From: Desulfobacter curvatus DSM 3379
GTDB taxonomy: Bacteria > Desulfobacterota > Desulfobacteria > Desulfobacterales > Desulfobacteraceae
Length of the DNA: 63,177 nt
Direction: 5' to 3'
Assembly (NCBI RefSeq): GCF_000373985.1
Contig: NZ_KB893051.1
Coordinates: forward strand, 1-63,177
Shown here piece by piece: positions 9,643 to 18,598 of the stretch. Each line of letters starts with the position of its first letter. The first letter of the stretch is position 1. The notes below the pieces were generated by a model. The model saw nothing but the letters and a program-made list of their open reading frames with translations, ran no database searches and was not told the DNA's origin. The translations under genes were made by a program, and so were the position numbers.

Positions 9643-9670
9643 TATTGTTTGTATTTCTAAACATACAATA
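9643..9670. promoter_or_regulatory. Imperfect dyad upstream of the liv promoter
   Basis: TATTGT at the left end and ACAATA at the right end, with further matched bases inside (10 of 14 per half-site symmetric). It sits between livK and the divergent PLP-enzyme gene and could be an operator for either. Confidence 0.3.
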
Positions 9671-9737
9671 ATGTAAAAAACAAATCAGACGTTTAATTTT
9701 TTCGGTAAGCGTAAAAAATTAAAAAGGAGTGCCGATC

Positions 9738-10856
9738 ATGGAAATAACAGACCATATGTATGATGTCGCAGCGGATATTCCCACCCCTTGTTTGATCATT
9801 GATGAAAACAGACTTGAAAAGAACATCGGCCGCATCCATGACTATGCTGCCCGCCACAGTTTCATGGTCCGGCCCCATGTTAAAACCCATAAATGCATTT
9901 ATATTACAAGGATGCAGATGGCGGCCGGGGCAAAAGGGATTGCTGTGGCCAAGGCAGGCGAAGCACTGGCATTGGCAGAAAACCCCGGCACAGACATTAC
10001 CGTGGCCTATCCTGTGCTGGGAAAACAGCAGATAAAAATGATTGCAGATATGGCAGCCCGGCACACGATTCGGGTGGCGGTTGATTCCCGGCATTTGATG
10101 GCGTGCCTGTCAAAAGCCGCACAGGCAAACCAAACCCGGATCGGCATCCACATCATTTTTGATGCCGGGCTCCACCGATGCGGCACTTCAGATCCCGAAG
10201 ACGTGGTGGCACTAGCCCGGTATGCAACAAAAGCACCCGGCCTGCACTATGAGGGGGTTCAGCTTTATCTTGGCCACCTGTACGGGGATGCGGCCCGGGA
10301 TCCAGCGCATTTTAGACAGATTAATACGCTGTGGGATCCCACATATAAGGCACTGTGCCGGGCAGGACTCACACCGGAAACCGTATCGTCAGGATCTAGC
10401 CCCTCCCTTTTCAATACCCATCTGGTCAATCATGTCAACGAAATCCGGGTGGGGACCATGTATCTCAACGACTATTTTGAATTAAAATTCAACCATTGCG
10501 AAATTTTAGACTGCGCGGCCCGGGTTGTGGCTACGGTCATCTCAGACAGGGTTGAAGGCCAGGTGATCATTGATGCAGGCTCCAAAGCCCTTTGTGCCAA
10601 ACAGCTGCTTGCCGGTAAAAATCTTGAAATGGGTTATGTGTGTGAATACCCCGAAGCGAAAATTTTCAGACTCCATGAGGAGCATGGATGGGTGGACGTC
10701 AGTCAGTGTAAAAAGCCGCCCTCCCTTGGTCAGCGCATCAGCATCATCCCCGTAAACATTGCTTTATGCATGAACTTATTCAATGTGTTTTTTCTTGCCG
10801 GAAAAGACGGTTCCCTTCGCCGGGAACCCATCCAAGCCAGGGGGTGTTGTGTTTAG
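9738..10856 (+). CDS. D-threonine aldolase/D-serine dehydratase-like PLP enzyme
   Basis: The 372-residue product belongs to the fold-III PLP family that includes eukaryotic-type D-serine dehydratase and bacterial low-specificity D-threonine aldolase. The PLP lysine lies in RPHVKTHK (K49). The C-terminal part, with HEEHGWVDVSQ and IIPVNIALCMNLF, supplies the metal-site region of this family. An in-frame GTG nine bases earlier is possible, but AAGGAG is eight bases before the ATG at 9738. The reaction could be cleavage of D-threonine-like amino acids or D-serine deamination; sequence alone does not decide. It seems monocistronic because a separate promoter follows. Confidence 0.88.
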   Translation: MEITDHMYDVAADIPTPCLIIDENRLEKNIGRIHDYAARHSFMVRPHVKTHKCIYITRMQMAAGAKGIAVAKAGEALALAENPGTDITVAYPVLGKQQIKMIADMAARHTIRVAVDSRHLMACLSKAAQANQTRIGIHIIFDAGLHRCGTSDPEDVVALARYATKAPGLHYEGVQLYLGHLYGDAARDPAHFRQINTLWDPTYKALCRAGLTPETVSSGSSPSLFNTHLVNHVNEIRVGTMYLNDYFELKFNHCEILDCAARVVATVISDRVEGQVIIDAGSKALCAKQLLAGKNLEMGYVCEYPEAKIFRLHEEHGWVDVSQCKKPPSLGQRISIIPVNIALCMNLFNVFFLAGKDGSLRREPIQARGCCV

Positions 10857-10883
10857 CTTTTTATTATCCGGAAAGTATTCCTC

Positions 10884-10911
10884 TTGACTATTAGATATTG
10901 GATTTAATATA
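10884..10911 (+). promoter_or_regulatory. Putative promoter of the metal-uptake operon
   Basis: TTGACT and TAATAT/AATATA are spaced 15-16 bases apart, 225 bases before the first coding start. This implies a long untranslated leader. Confidence 0.5.
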
Positions 10912-11135
10912 GAGGCATGAAATTTTGCCTGAAGGCGACTATTTCACAGCGGTTTTTACCTGTGACATTTCCGGAAGAATCCCGGAAAAAAAATAATAAG
11001 GCAGTATAAAACTGCCTTAATACAACCACATAAACAACAATAACCACGAAGGTTCAACGTGCTTAGCTGCATGCCGGACCTTTGTGGTTTTTTTTTGGCA
11101 TGCGGCTCAAAACAGACCCGAAAAAGGAGAGATCA
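10912..11135 (+). ncRNA. Structured 5' leader, candidate riboswitch or attenuator
   Basis: Between the putative promoter and the methyltransferase start lie five potential hairpins. They are AGGCA/TGCCT (10913-10930), TCACAG/CTGTGA (10944-10965), TTTCCGG/CCGGAAA (10968-10988), AAGGCAGT/ACTGCCTT (10998-11018), and a final 12-bp stem ending in a run of T (11042-11096). A promoter, structured domain, terminator and then a ribosome binding site is the usual layout of transcription-attenuating riboswitches. The sequence was compared by eye with remembered consensus features of the cobalamin, TPP, Moco and NiCo classes and matched none convincingly. The ligand is unknown. Confidence 0.45.
11042..11096 (+). 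terminator. Intrinsic terminator at the end of the leader
   Basis: AACCACGAAGGT pairs with ACCTTTGTGGTT (one G-U type mismatch) around a 25-base loop, followed by nine T. The loop can form a further small stem (GTGC/GCAT). It ends 40 bases before the first gene of the operon, so it must be read through for expression. Confidence 0.8.
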
Positions 11136-11894
11136 ATGGCAGCCGGCGGCATGAACCTGCTCAAAAAACGCATTGAAAAATACTGGAACTGGAGAAGCTC
11201 AAGTTACGAACTGGATCAGGCAAAATCCATTGAAACGGTAAACGACTGGGAATCCACCATCAACGCCTTGGTGACCCATGTAAAAGGAAATGACATGCGG
11301 GCACTTGATGTAGGTACAGGGCCGGGGCAGTTGGCCTTTTACCTGGCCAAAGCAGGTTTCAAAACGACCGGCATAGACATCTCACCGGGCATGATTACGC
11401 GTGCCGAACAAAAAGCGCTGCAGGATGGCCTCTCCTGCGATTTCCGGACAGGCGATGCAGAACATCTTCCCTTTGAAGACAACACCTTCGATGTGGTGGT
11501 GACCAGAAATCTTGTCTGGACCCTTCCCGATCCCCAGGCCGCTATCCGGGAATGGCACAGGGTGCTTAAACCCGAAGGCCGCATTATCATCTCCGACGGA
11601 TACTGGCAGAATATTACCTGGTCACGCATCCACATGCTGGTCCTGAAAGGGATCAAGGGATTTTTAAAAACCCGCAGTTTTATTTCCTGCCGTTTTTTCT
11701 CCCACTATGCCGGGCTGATCAAAAGTCTTCCTCTTTATAGAGGCGTGACCATCAATGATGCCGGAAAACTCATGCACAAGGCCGGGTTCAAGGATATCCT
11801 TTCCTGGGACATTCCGCGGCATTTCAGCAAAAATCCATACGGTGCTGGCCAGCTTTCGGCTCCAGTTTTTTTTATCGTCTATGGAAACAAATGA
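11136..11894 (+). CDS. Class I SAM-dependent methyltransferase
   Basis: The 252-residue product has the UbiE/Methyltransf_11-type core: motif I ALDVGTGPGQLAF (about 55-67), an acidic residue in GIDISPGM, motif II GDAEHLPFEDNTFDVVVT, and the WHRVLKPEGRIIISDG motif. The frame continues upstream through the terminator, but that part would be translated from the T-run; AAGGAG before the ATG at 11136 fixes the start. It heads an operon for a TonB receptor and a nickel/peptide ABC transporter, so it may modify the transported chelator. That link is inference from position. Confidence 0.85.
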   Translation: MAAGGMNLLKKRIEKYWNWRSSSYELDQAKSIETVNDWESTINALVTHVKGNDMRALDVGTGPGQLAFYLAKAGFKTTGIDISPGMITRAEQKALQDGLSCDFRTGDAEHLPFEDNTFDVVVTRNLVWTLPDPQAAIREWHRVLKPEGRIIISDGYWQNITWSRIHMLVLKGIKGFLKTRSFISCRFFSHYAGLIKSLPLYRGVTINDAGKLMHKAGFKDILSWDIPRHFSKNPYGAGQLSAPVFFIVYGNK

Positions 11895-11946
11895 GCGGGT
11901 CATTTGTTATTTTTTAGTTTAACCCCTATATCAAGGAAAAAGAAAA

Positions 11947-14259
11947 ATGAGAGTTGTAAAACATGTTCTGTTCACCGTTGCCGTCACAACGACTCTTGCG
12001 CTGTATTCACCAGCCTGGGCTGCCGGGGATGCTGCACAAGATACCATTGACACGGCATCTGCCCGGACCGAAACCAGTGAAGAACTGGAGACCATAACGG
12101 TGATTGCCACCAAAACGCCCAAGGCGCCTCTGGATTCACCGGCCTCTGTTTCAATCATCTCCGAAGAGGAAATTAACGCCTTTAATACAGATCATCCCTT
12201 TGCCCCGTTGTTCCGGACAGAAGGCATCTACCCCCGCCATTATAACGGCCTGGCAGATTACTGGTCCCGCCCGATGATTCGTGGACAAAAAGCCCTGGTT
12301 CTGGTAGACGGCCTGAGCTGGTATGATTACGCCCAATACTATGACACCGGCGCCATCCCCATGAAGGATATTGAAAGGATTGAAGTGGTCAGAGGTCCTT
12401 TTTCCGCCCTTTACGGCACCCTTGCCCAAACCGGTGTGATTAACTACATCACCAAAATCCCCTATGAGATGGAAGCGCAGGCCTCTTTTACTTATGGTTC
12501 CGACAACACCCAGTATTACAGTGCCCGCATTGCTGATCGGCCATTTAGCCCTTCAAGTGATGCAGAAAACCTGTCCTGGGCTGAAAAAAACCTTGGGGAC
12601 AAATTTTTCTACTCCTTAAGCTTTAAGTACCGGACCACCGACGGGTATGAAAACTATCCTGTCACTACGACCCCGGGGGCCCCAGTTGTTCCAGGCGCAG
12701 GCGCCCAAATTGCCGCCAACGTAGCAACGGATATTGACCCCGAAAAGGATACGACCCGTGCGTATTTAGGAACAATGGGGGAGAACTGGTATGAAGACCA
12801 TAGCGCATTTTTGAAAACCGGCTATGAAATTTCCGACTATTCTAAAATTTGGTATAGCTTTAACATCAGCGAGTTAGAGTATGGATGGCGGGGCGGCGGA
12901 AGTTCTTTAAGCCAGGCTGACGGCACCCCCATTACATCTGGCACCGCATATTACCGGATTGGTTCCGACTATTATGAGGTTGATCTAGACGATGTTGCCT
13001 TCCAAAGGACAGGCTACCAAAAAGAATCCTATGTCCACACCCTTCATTATGATTACTCTGTACCCAACAAGGTCGATATCAATGCCCTTATCGGCTACAG
13101 TGATAAGGAGAACCAGGAACACTCGAATACATCGACAACAACCACAATAAAAGACAATGATCTGCTGCAGGGAGATTTGTCCGCCACTTTCCATATCCTG
13201 GACAACCAGCTGCTTTTGACCGTGGGTACCCAGGGCGTTAAAGAAACCGCTGAAGATACCGTTTATAATTTATCCAGCGCCAGTGACTGGGACAGCTGGA
13301 CCACTGTCAGTTCCCGGAATTCAGGGGAAAGCCTGACCTGGGGTACTTTTATCCAGGCCGAATACACCCCCGTTACCCCCCTCACCCTGTATCTTGGGGG
13401 CCGGTATGACCATTGGTGGGCTACGGATACATCCTATTACACCAGTGCCGCCGGCACGTCATCTGCGGAAGATATTGATGACGGCCAATTCAGCCCCAAG
13501 GCTTCCATCCTTTACCGACTGACAGATAATGGCGTTCTACGGGCGTCTTACGGCAAATCATTTACTGCCCCCACCCTGTATCAAAGAATGGGAACATATA
13601 ACTATACCGACAGTGACGGCATCCCAACGGTTGGCCAGGGGAATCCGGATCTGGACCCATATACAAATACATCCTGGGAAATCGGTACGGAGTGGCAGTT
13701 TCTCAACAAACAATTGCGTGTCAAGGCCACATATTTCCAGAATGATTTTGACGGTATTATTTCAAAAGTCGAGAAATATTCATCCCTCAGAGATGAATAT
13801 ATAAGGACATATTTTAACGTTGCAGAAGCCGAAGTAGATGGCATTGAACTGGCTTTAGAGGCGGATCTGCCCTGGAATTTCAAAGGCGGTATCCATTATA
13901 CCCATAACTGGTCTGAATATCACGACCCCAATAATGAGCTTGGTAAAGATAGTTGGATAGTGGATGAAACGCCGGAGAATATTTTCAACTTCTGGCTAGG
14001 ATATTTCAGCCGCTATTGGGACGCGTCTGTTAACCTAAGATATTCCGACATCGTATATGATGACCGGAAAAACCCCTATTCCAGCTCCACATTCAAGGAT
14101 TATACGGACTCCTTTGTTGTGGATGCCCAAGTCACATTCAGGCCGGTTAAAAAAGTGTCCGTGACCCTGTCGGTGGACAACCTGTTTGATGAGGAATATT
14201 ATGAATACTATATTCAGTCCGGCCGGACAGTCATGGCCACAGTGTCTGTAACCCTGTAA
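11947..14259 (+). CDS. TonB-dependent outer-membrane receptor
   Basis: 770 residues. A signal peptide (MRVVKHVLFTVAVTTTLALY, cleavage near AWA) is followed by a TonB-box-like segment ETITVIAT, a plug domain (about 55-165, with PMIRGQKALVLVDGLSW and IERIEVVRGPFSALYG), and a large beta-barrel. The barrel ends with SVDNLFDEEYYEYYI and a final Leu rather than the usual Phe. Such receptors use TonB energy to import metal chelates, cobalamin or other large ligands. Its place before a NikA/OppA-type importer suggests a nickel or other metal chelate. Confidence 0.93.
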   Translation: MRVVKHVLFTVAVTTTLALYSPAWAAGDAAQDTIDTASARTETSEELETITVIATKTPKAPLDSPASVSIISEEEINAFNTDHPFAPLFRTEGIYPRHYNGLADYWSRPMIRGQKALVLVDGLSWYDYAQYYDTGAIPMKDIERIEVVRGPFSALYGTLAQTGVINYITKIPYEMEAQASFTYGSDNTQYYSARIADRPFSPSSDAENLSWAEKNLGDKFFYSLSFKYRTTDGYENYPVTTTPGAPVVPGAGAQIAANVATDIDPEKDTTRAYLGTMGENWYEDHSAFLKTGYEISDYSKIWYSFNISELEYGWRGGGSSLSQADGTPITSGTAYYRIGSDYYEVDLDDVAFQRTGYQKESYVHTLHYDYSVPNKVDINALIGYSDKENQEHSNTSTTTTIKDNDLLQGDLSATFHILDNQLLLTVGTQGVKETAEDTVYNLSSASDWDSWTTVSSRNSGESLTWGTFIQAEYTPVTPLTLYLGGRYDHWWATDTSYYTSAAGTSSAEDIDDGQFSPKASILYRLTDNGVLRASYGKSFTAPTLYQRMGTYNYTDSDGIPTVGQGNPDLDPYTNTSWEIGTEWQFLNKQLRVKATYFQNDFDGIISKVEKYSSLRDEYIRTYFNVAEAEVDGIELALEADLPWNFKGGIHYTHNWSEYHDPNNELGKDSWIVDETPENIFNFWLGYFSRYWDASVNLRYSDIVYDDRKNPYSSSTFKDYTDSFVVDAQVTFRPVKKVSVTLSVDNLFDEEYYEYYIQSGRTVMATVSVTL

Positions 14260-14279
14260 TGAGAACTTAAGAGTATTCT

Positions 14280-15872
14280 ATGACTATTTTACATATAAAT
14301 CCTTCCCCTGCCGGACCGGGCGTTTCATCCCGGCCCGGCAGAGCCGTTTTTTGTCTGATGCTCTGTCTGATCTTTTGTTTGGGGACAACCAAGGCGTTTG
14401 CCACAGAGCCCTTCACCATTGCCAAGCCCTTTGGCCCTTCGGGCACTGATCTTGATCCGGCCAAGGGGTCCAACGGGTGGTATGCAAGCGAAGCCGGCAT
14501 TACAGAGACCCTGTTTGCCCTGGACTTTAACATGAACCTGATTCCCTGGCTGGCCCGGGGATTTAACAATCTTTCGCCGGTATCCTGGGAAATCCGATTG
14601 CGGGATAATGTTTTTTTTCACAATGGTCTGCCCATGACGCCCCAGGCAGTGAAAATCTGCCTTGAACGTCTGATCAATGAAAACAGCGATGGGTTCAATA
14701 AACGAATCCAGGGACTTTTAGATATAAAAACCATTACAATAAAAAATCCCCAAACCCTGATTATCGAAACCCTTCACCCCAATGCCGGTTTTATTTACAA
14801 TCTTTCGTCTCCTGAAACCGGAATCATTGATTTGTCAGGCAACACCCTTGCCGGAACAGGGCCGTTTCAGCTCAAAAAGGTGGTGCCCAATGAAAAAACC
14901 GTTGTAACAGCTTTTCATAGGTATTGGAACGGAACACCAAAGCTTGCACAGGCCGAACTTTATGTGATCAAGAGCCCGGTTTCCCGTATGTTGGCCTTTG
15001 AGTCGGGAAAAATTGACATCGCTACCAATTTTCCGGAACTGGATGCCCTGCGCCTGATGAAACAGGATAATGGTGTTAAGACCAGAATCAAACACCGGCC
15101 AACCGCCAGGCTCTGCTTTTTCTTTGTCAGGGTAAAAGATGGTCCATTAGCAGATCCCAATCTGCGAAAAGCGTTGAATTATGCCATTGACCGCAACCGG
15201 ATTCTGGCATCAGTGCTTGGCGGCATTGGCGCTGAGATCGGGGCATCGGTTTTCCCCAAAGTTATGCCTTGGTGCAACACTGCGCTTTCAGCTTATGCCT
15301 ATTCGCCTGAAAAAGCAGCCGCCCTGCTGGATGCGGCCGGCGCAAAAGATCTTGACGGCGACGGTATCCGGGAAATAAACGGCAAGCCGCTGCACCTTGA
15401 GATGTGGACCTATGAAAACCGGGCCGCCTTAAAACCCACCTTGGAACTGATTAAATCTCAATTGTTAATGGTGGGGATCGATACCGGAATCCGGGTGACA
15501 AAGAAAGGTTCTCCTATAAATCAAGCTATGAAGCAGGGACGGGTTCATCTGAACCTTCAGATGTGGAACACAGCCCCCCAGGGAGATCCGGATGCCTTTT
15601 TGTCGGATGTGTTCATGACCCATGCCAGATCCAACGTCATGGGCTATGCCAATCCAAAACTGGACCAGTTGCTCCAGGCGGCCAAAACCTGCTTTGATCA
15701 AAAAGAAAGGACCCGCCTGTACAACCAGGCCCAGCAGATTATCCATGATGAAAATCCTGTGATCGTGCTGTTCCATAAATCCATGGTAACAGCCATATCA
15801 GGCAAGGTTAAGGGCTACCGGATTCATCCGGCGGAAAAATATCTGTTAACCCCAAATATTGGCAAAGAATAG
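14280..15872 (+). CDS. Nickel/peptide-type ABC substrate-binding protein (family 5)
   Basis: A 530-residue periplasmic binding protein of the SBP_bac_5 family (NikA, OppA, DppA). It has a signal peptide (hydrophobic run AVFCLMLCLIFCLG, cleavage near AFA/TEP) and the family regions LRDNVFFHNGLPMTPQAVK and DPNLRKALNYAIDRNRIL. The five-gene set nikABCDE-like order here is binding protein, two ATPases, two permeases. Nickel, a metal-chelate or an oligopeptide are all possible cargo. The presence of larC elsewhere in the window makes a nickel demand likely. Confidence 0.88.
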   Translation: MTILHINPSPAGPGVSSRPGRAVFCLMLCLIFCLGTTKAFATEPFTIAKPFGPSGTDLDPAKGSNGWYASEAGITETLFALDFNMNLIPWLARGFNNLSPVSWEIRLRDNVFFHNGLPMTPQAVKICLERLINENSDGFNKRIQGLLDIKTITIKNPQTLIIETLHPNAGFIYNLSSPETGIIDLSGNTLAGTGPFQLKKVVPNEKTVVTAFHRYWNGTPKLAQAELYVIKSPVSRMLAFESGKIDIATNFPELDALRLMKQDNGVKTRIKHRPTARLCFFFVRVKDGPLADPNLRKALNYAIDRNRILASVLGGIGAEIGASVFPKVMPWCNTALSAYAYSPEKAAALLDAAGAKDLDGDGIREINGKPLHLEMWTYENRAALKPTLELIKSQLLMVGIDTGIRVTKKGSPINQAMKQGRVHLNLQMWNTAPQGDPDAFLSDVFMTHARSNVMGYANPKLDQLLQAAKTCFDQKERTRLYNQAQQIIHDENPVIVLFHKSMVTAISGKVKGYRIHPAEKYLLTPNIGKE

Positions 15873-15876
15873 CCAC

Positions 15877-16686
15877 ATGCCCTGCCCTGCCGGCCAAAAC
15901 ATTCTCAGCGTCAGGCGCCTTAAGGTCTCTGTCAGCACCCAATCGGTTGACCGGGAACTGCTCCGGGATGTAAATTTCACCCTTAACCGGGGAGAAATCC
16001 ACGGCCTTGTGGGAGAATCCGGGTGCGGAAAAAGCCTTTTTGCACGCACCCTTGTCCGGCTTGAAGCCCCTGCCCGTATTGTATCCAGCACTATTTTTCT
16101 GGACAATACCCAGGTGTCAGCCCTGCCTGCCGGTGCCTTTGCCCAGTTTCGCGGCAAAAAGATCAGCCTGGTGCTTCAAAATCCGGCATCGGCCATGGAC
16201 CCGGTGTTCACCATGGCAAGCCAGTTCAAAGACGCATTGTCTATTCTACCCAAAGGCGATCAATCCATGAACCGGGTATATCAGCTGCTCAAAGAGGTAG
16301 GAATCCCGTCACCCGAACAGCGGTGCCGGCAATACCCCCATGAATGGAGCCGGGGCATGCTCCAGCGAGCCCAATTGGTGATGGCGCTTTTGGGCAACCC
16401 TGGGATCATGATTTTAGATGAAGTCACGTCAGGTCTGGACCCCACCATTGCCCTGCAGATCCTTGAACTAATTTCCCGGCTCAGGCAGACCCGGAACACA
16501 GCCTTTATAATGATTACCCATGACCTTGCCATGGCCGCCCATATCTGCGACACAATTTCGGTTATGCGCCATGGCTCCATCCTTGAAACCAATGATGTGA
16601 AAACCTTGTTTAATCATCCGGAGCATGCCTATACCAGGGAATTCATATCCGGAATGGGACAGGAGGCATTGTGCCCGAACCTTTGA
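15877..16686 (+). CDS. ABC transporter ATPase, NikD/DppD-like
   Basis: 269 residues from the ATG at 15877, four bases after the binding-protein stop. Walker A GESGCGKS (about 46-53) and Walker B IMILDEVTSGLD are intact. The signature is WSRGMLQRAQ rather than the usual LSGGM, so the first residues of the C-loop are altered, as in some Nik/Opp ATPases. No strong Shine-Dalgarno precedes it; a TTG start at 15859 overlapping the previous gene is an alternative. It should form a heterodimer with the next ATPase. Confidence 0.88.
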   Translation: MPCPAGQNILSVRRLKVSVSTQSVDRELLRDVNFTLNRGEIHGLVGESGCGKSLFARTLVRLEAPARIVSSTIFLDNTQVSALPAGAFAQFRGKKISLVLQNPASAMDPVFTMASQFKDALSILPKGDQSMNRVYQLLKEVGIPSPEQRCRQYPHEWSRGMLQRAQLVMALLGNPGIMILDEVTSGLDPTIALQILELISRLRQTRNTAFIMITHDLAMAAHICDTISVMRHGSILETNDVKTLFNHPEHAYTREFISGMGQEALCPNL

Positions 16687-17678
16687 TCCGGATTGAAAAT
16701 TTAGGCGTGGCCTTCAGGGATCGATCCAGCCGGTTTGGCCGCGGTTCACTGTTCTGGGGCGTCAGGCAGATTTGCTTTTCCCTGGAAAAGGGGGATTCAT
16801 TCTGTCTGATCGGCGAAAGCGGCTCCGGGAAAAGTACACTGGCCCTTGCCCTGGCAGGTTTTCTTCCCTTTCAGGAAGGATGTATGACATTCAAGGGTAA
16901 AAAAATCGTCAAACCCAGGGACAACGCCCATAAGGCTCTGATAAAACAGATTCAAATGGTGTTCCAAGACCCGATCCAGGCGCTGAGCCCGTTCAGAACC
17001 CTGGGCCAATCCATGGAAGAACCCCTGGCAGCCAGGGGCATTTGCAAAAAAGAACGTGACGTAATCCTTGCCCGGCTCATCCGCGACACCGGCCTGACCC
17101 AGGACCTTTTAGATCGGAAACCGTTCCAGGCCTCCGGGGGACAGAACCAACGGGTCTGTATTGCACGATCTCTGTCCACCCGGCCGGATCTGCTCATTTT
17201 GGACGAACCGCTCACTGCCCTGGACAGCCTGACCAAAAACCGGATCACGCGTCTTTTGTCCCAAATTAAAAAAAAATATCCGGTCACATCCTTTATCATT
17301 ACCCACGATATGGCCTTGGTCAAGGCCATAGCCACCCGGGTGGGAGTGATCTATCTTGGCCGGATGCTGGAAACCGCAACCAGGCAGGAAATCCTGTCCG
17401 AACCGGCCCATCCCTATACCCGGGCGCTTTTATCCGCCTCTTTCACACCAGGTATCTGGAAAGGAGAGCGCCTGGTGCTCAAAGGCGATGCACCGTCAGC
17501 CATGAATCTGCCCCGGGGCTGTATCTTCCATCCCCGGTGCCCGGAATCGGCCACGATCTGTCAAAAACAGCCACCTCCCCAGGCAAAAATTTCACCCGGC
17601 CACACGGTCTTTTGCCATATGTATACGACTGCATCCGAATATAATAAGGAAAAAGTATCATGCCCGGCTTTATCATAA
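16671..17678 (+). CDS. ABC transporter ATPase, NikE/DppF-like
   Basis: 335 residues starting at GTG (16671), with AGGAGG four bases upstream and an overlap of 16 bases with the previous gene. Walker A GESGSGKST (about 48-56), signature ASGGQNQRVCIARSL and Walker B LLILDEPLTALD are canonical. The C-terminal oligopeptide/dipeptide extension carries the cysteine motif FHPRCPESATICQKQ, which in related transporters binds an Fe-S cluster. It is the partner ATPase of the importer. Confidence 0.9.
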   Translation: MPEPLIRIENLGVAFRDRSSRFGRGSLFWGVRQICFSLEKGDSFCLIGESGSGKSTLALALAGFLPFQEGCMTFKGKKIVKPRDNAHKALIKQIQMVFQDPIQALSPFRTLGQSMEEPLAARGICKKERDVILARLIRDTGLTQDLLDRKPFQASGGQNQRVCIARSLSTRPDLLILDEPLTALDSLTKNRITRLLSQIKKKYPVTSFIITHDMALVKAIATRVGVIYLGRMLETATRQEILSEPAHPYTRALLSASFTPGIWKGERLVLKGDAPSAMNLPRGCIFHPRCPESATICQKQPPPQAKISPGHTVFCHMYTTASEYNKEKVSCPALS

Positions 17679-18598
17679 AAAAAACAGCCGGTATGATTCT
17701 GGTGCTATTCGGCGCCACGTTCCTAACCTATGCAATGATTTTGCTGGCACCGGGAGATGCGGCAAGGGAGATCGCCGTGGCCAGGTACGGCGGAGAAGCC
17801 CAGCTGGACCAGGCCACCGTCGCATGGATCAGACAAAAAGAGGGGCTTGATCAGCCGTTTTTAATCCAATACGGCAGGTGGCTGTTCCATGTGGTGCAGC
17901 TTGATTTCGGATATTCCTTAGTGGAAGAGGCAAAGGTAGACAAGCTGATCTGCACCCGGTTTGCCAAAACTTTTGAGTTGGCGGCTGTGGCCATTCTCTT
18001 TGCCCTGGCCGTGGCCCTGCCCCTGGGAACCCTGGCAGGTTTAAGACAAGGATCATGGATGGATTCAGCATCAATATCCCTGTCCGTGCTGGGCCTCTCC
18101 ATCCCCAATTTCTGGCTTGGCCTGCTGTTGATAACTTTTTTCAGTGTTCACTTTCATTGGCTGCCCAGTTTCGGCACAGGCACCTGGCAGCACCTGATTA
18201 TGCCGGCCCTGACCCTGGGCACATCCATTACCGCTTATATTGCAAGGCTTTTGCGCCTGTCCGTGATCCAGAGCCTGGCATCAGACCATGTTCTGGCACT
18301 GCGCGCCAGGGGAACGGATTCTTTTAAGGTGCTGTCAAAACATGTGGTCAAAAACACGCTCATCCCCTTGGTCACCATTGTGGGACTGGAATTCGGCCTG
18401 ATTCTTGAGGGTGCGGTAATAACGGAAGTGGTCTTTTCATGGCCGGGGCTCGGCAGCCTCATGGTAGATGCCATCTGCAACCGGGACTATCCGTTGATCC
18501 AGGGGGTGGTGTTGTTCACCGGGGCGATTTTTGTTCTGATTAATTTTGTGGTGGATCTGATCTGCAGCGCCCTGGATCCAAGGATTGGCCTGAAATGA
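17660..18598 (+). CDS. ABC transporter permease, NikB/DppB-like
   Basis: A 312-residue inner-membrane permease with six to seven membrane spans and the ATPase-contacting loop ALRARGTDSFKVLSKHVVKN. The opening MPGFIIKKTAGMILVLFGA is typical of the DppB/NikB group. It overlaps the end of the preceding ATPase gene by 19 bases and the start of the next permease by four (ATGA), so the operon is translationally coupled. Confidence 0.92.
   Translation: MPGFIIKKTAGMILVLFGATFLTYAMILLAPGDAAREIAVARYGGEAQLDQATVAWIRQKEGLDQPFLIQYGRWLFHVVQLDFGYSLVEEAKVDKLICTRFAKTFELAAVAILFALAVALPLGTLAGLRQGSWMDSASISLSVLGLSIPNFWLGLLLITFFSVHFHWLPSFGTGTWQHLIMPALTLGTSITAYIARLLRLSVIQSLASDHVLALRARGTDSFKVLSKHVVKNTLIPLVTIVGLEFGLILEGAVITEVVFSWPGLGSLMVDAICNRDYPLIQGVVLFTGAIFVLINFVVDLICSALDPRIGLK

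Noticed and set aside
10912..11096. Leader as a molybdenum-cofactor, cobalamin, TPP or NiCo riboswitch
   Set aside because: Compared by eye with the conserved core sequences remembered for these classes; none could be matched convincingly.
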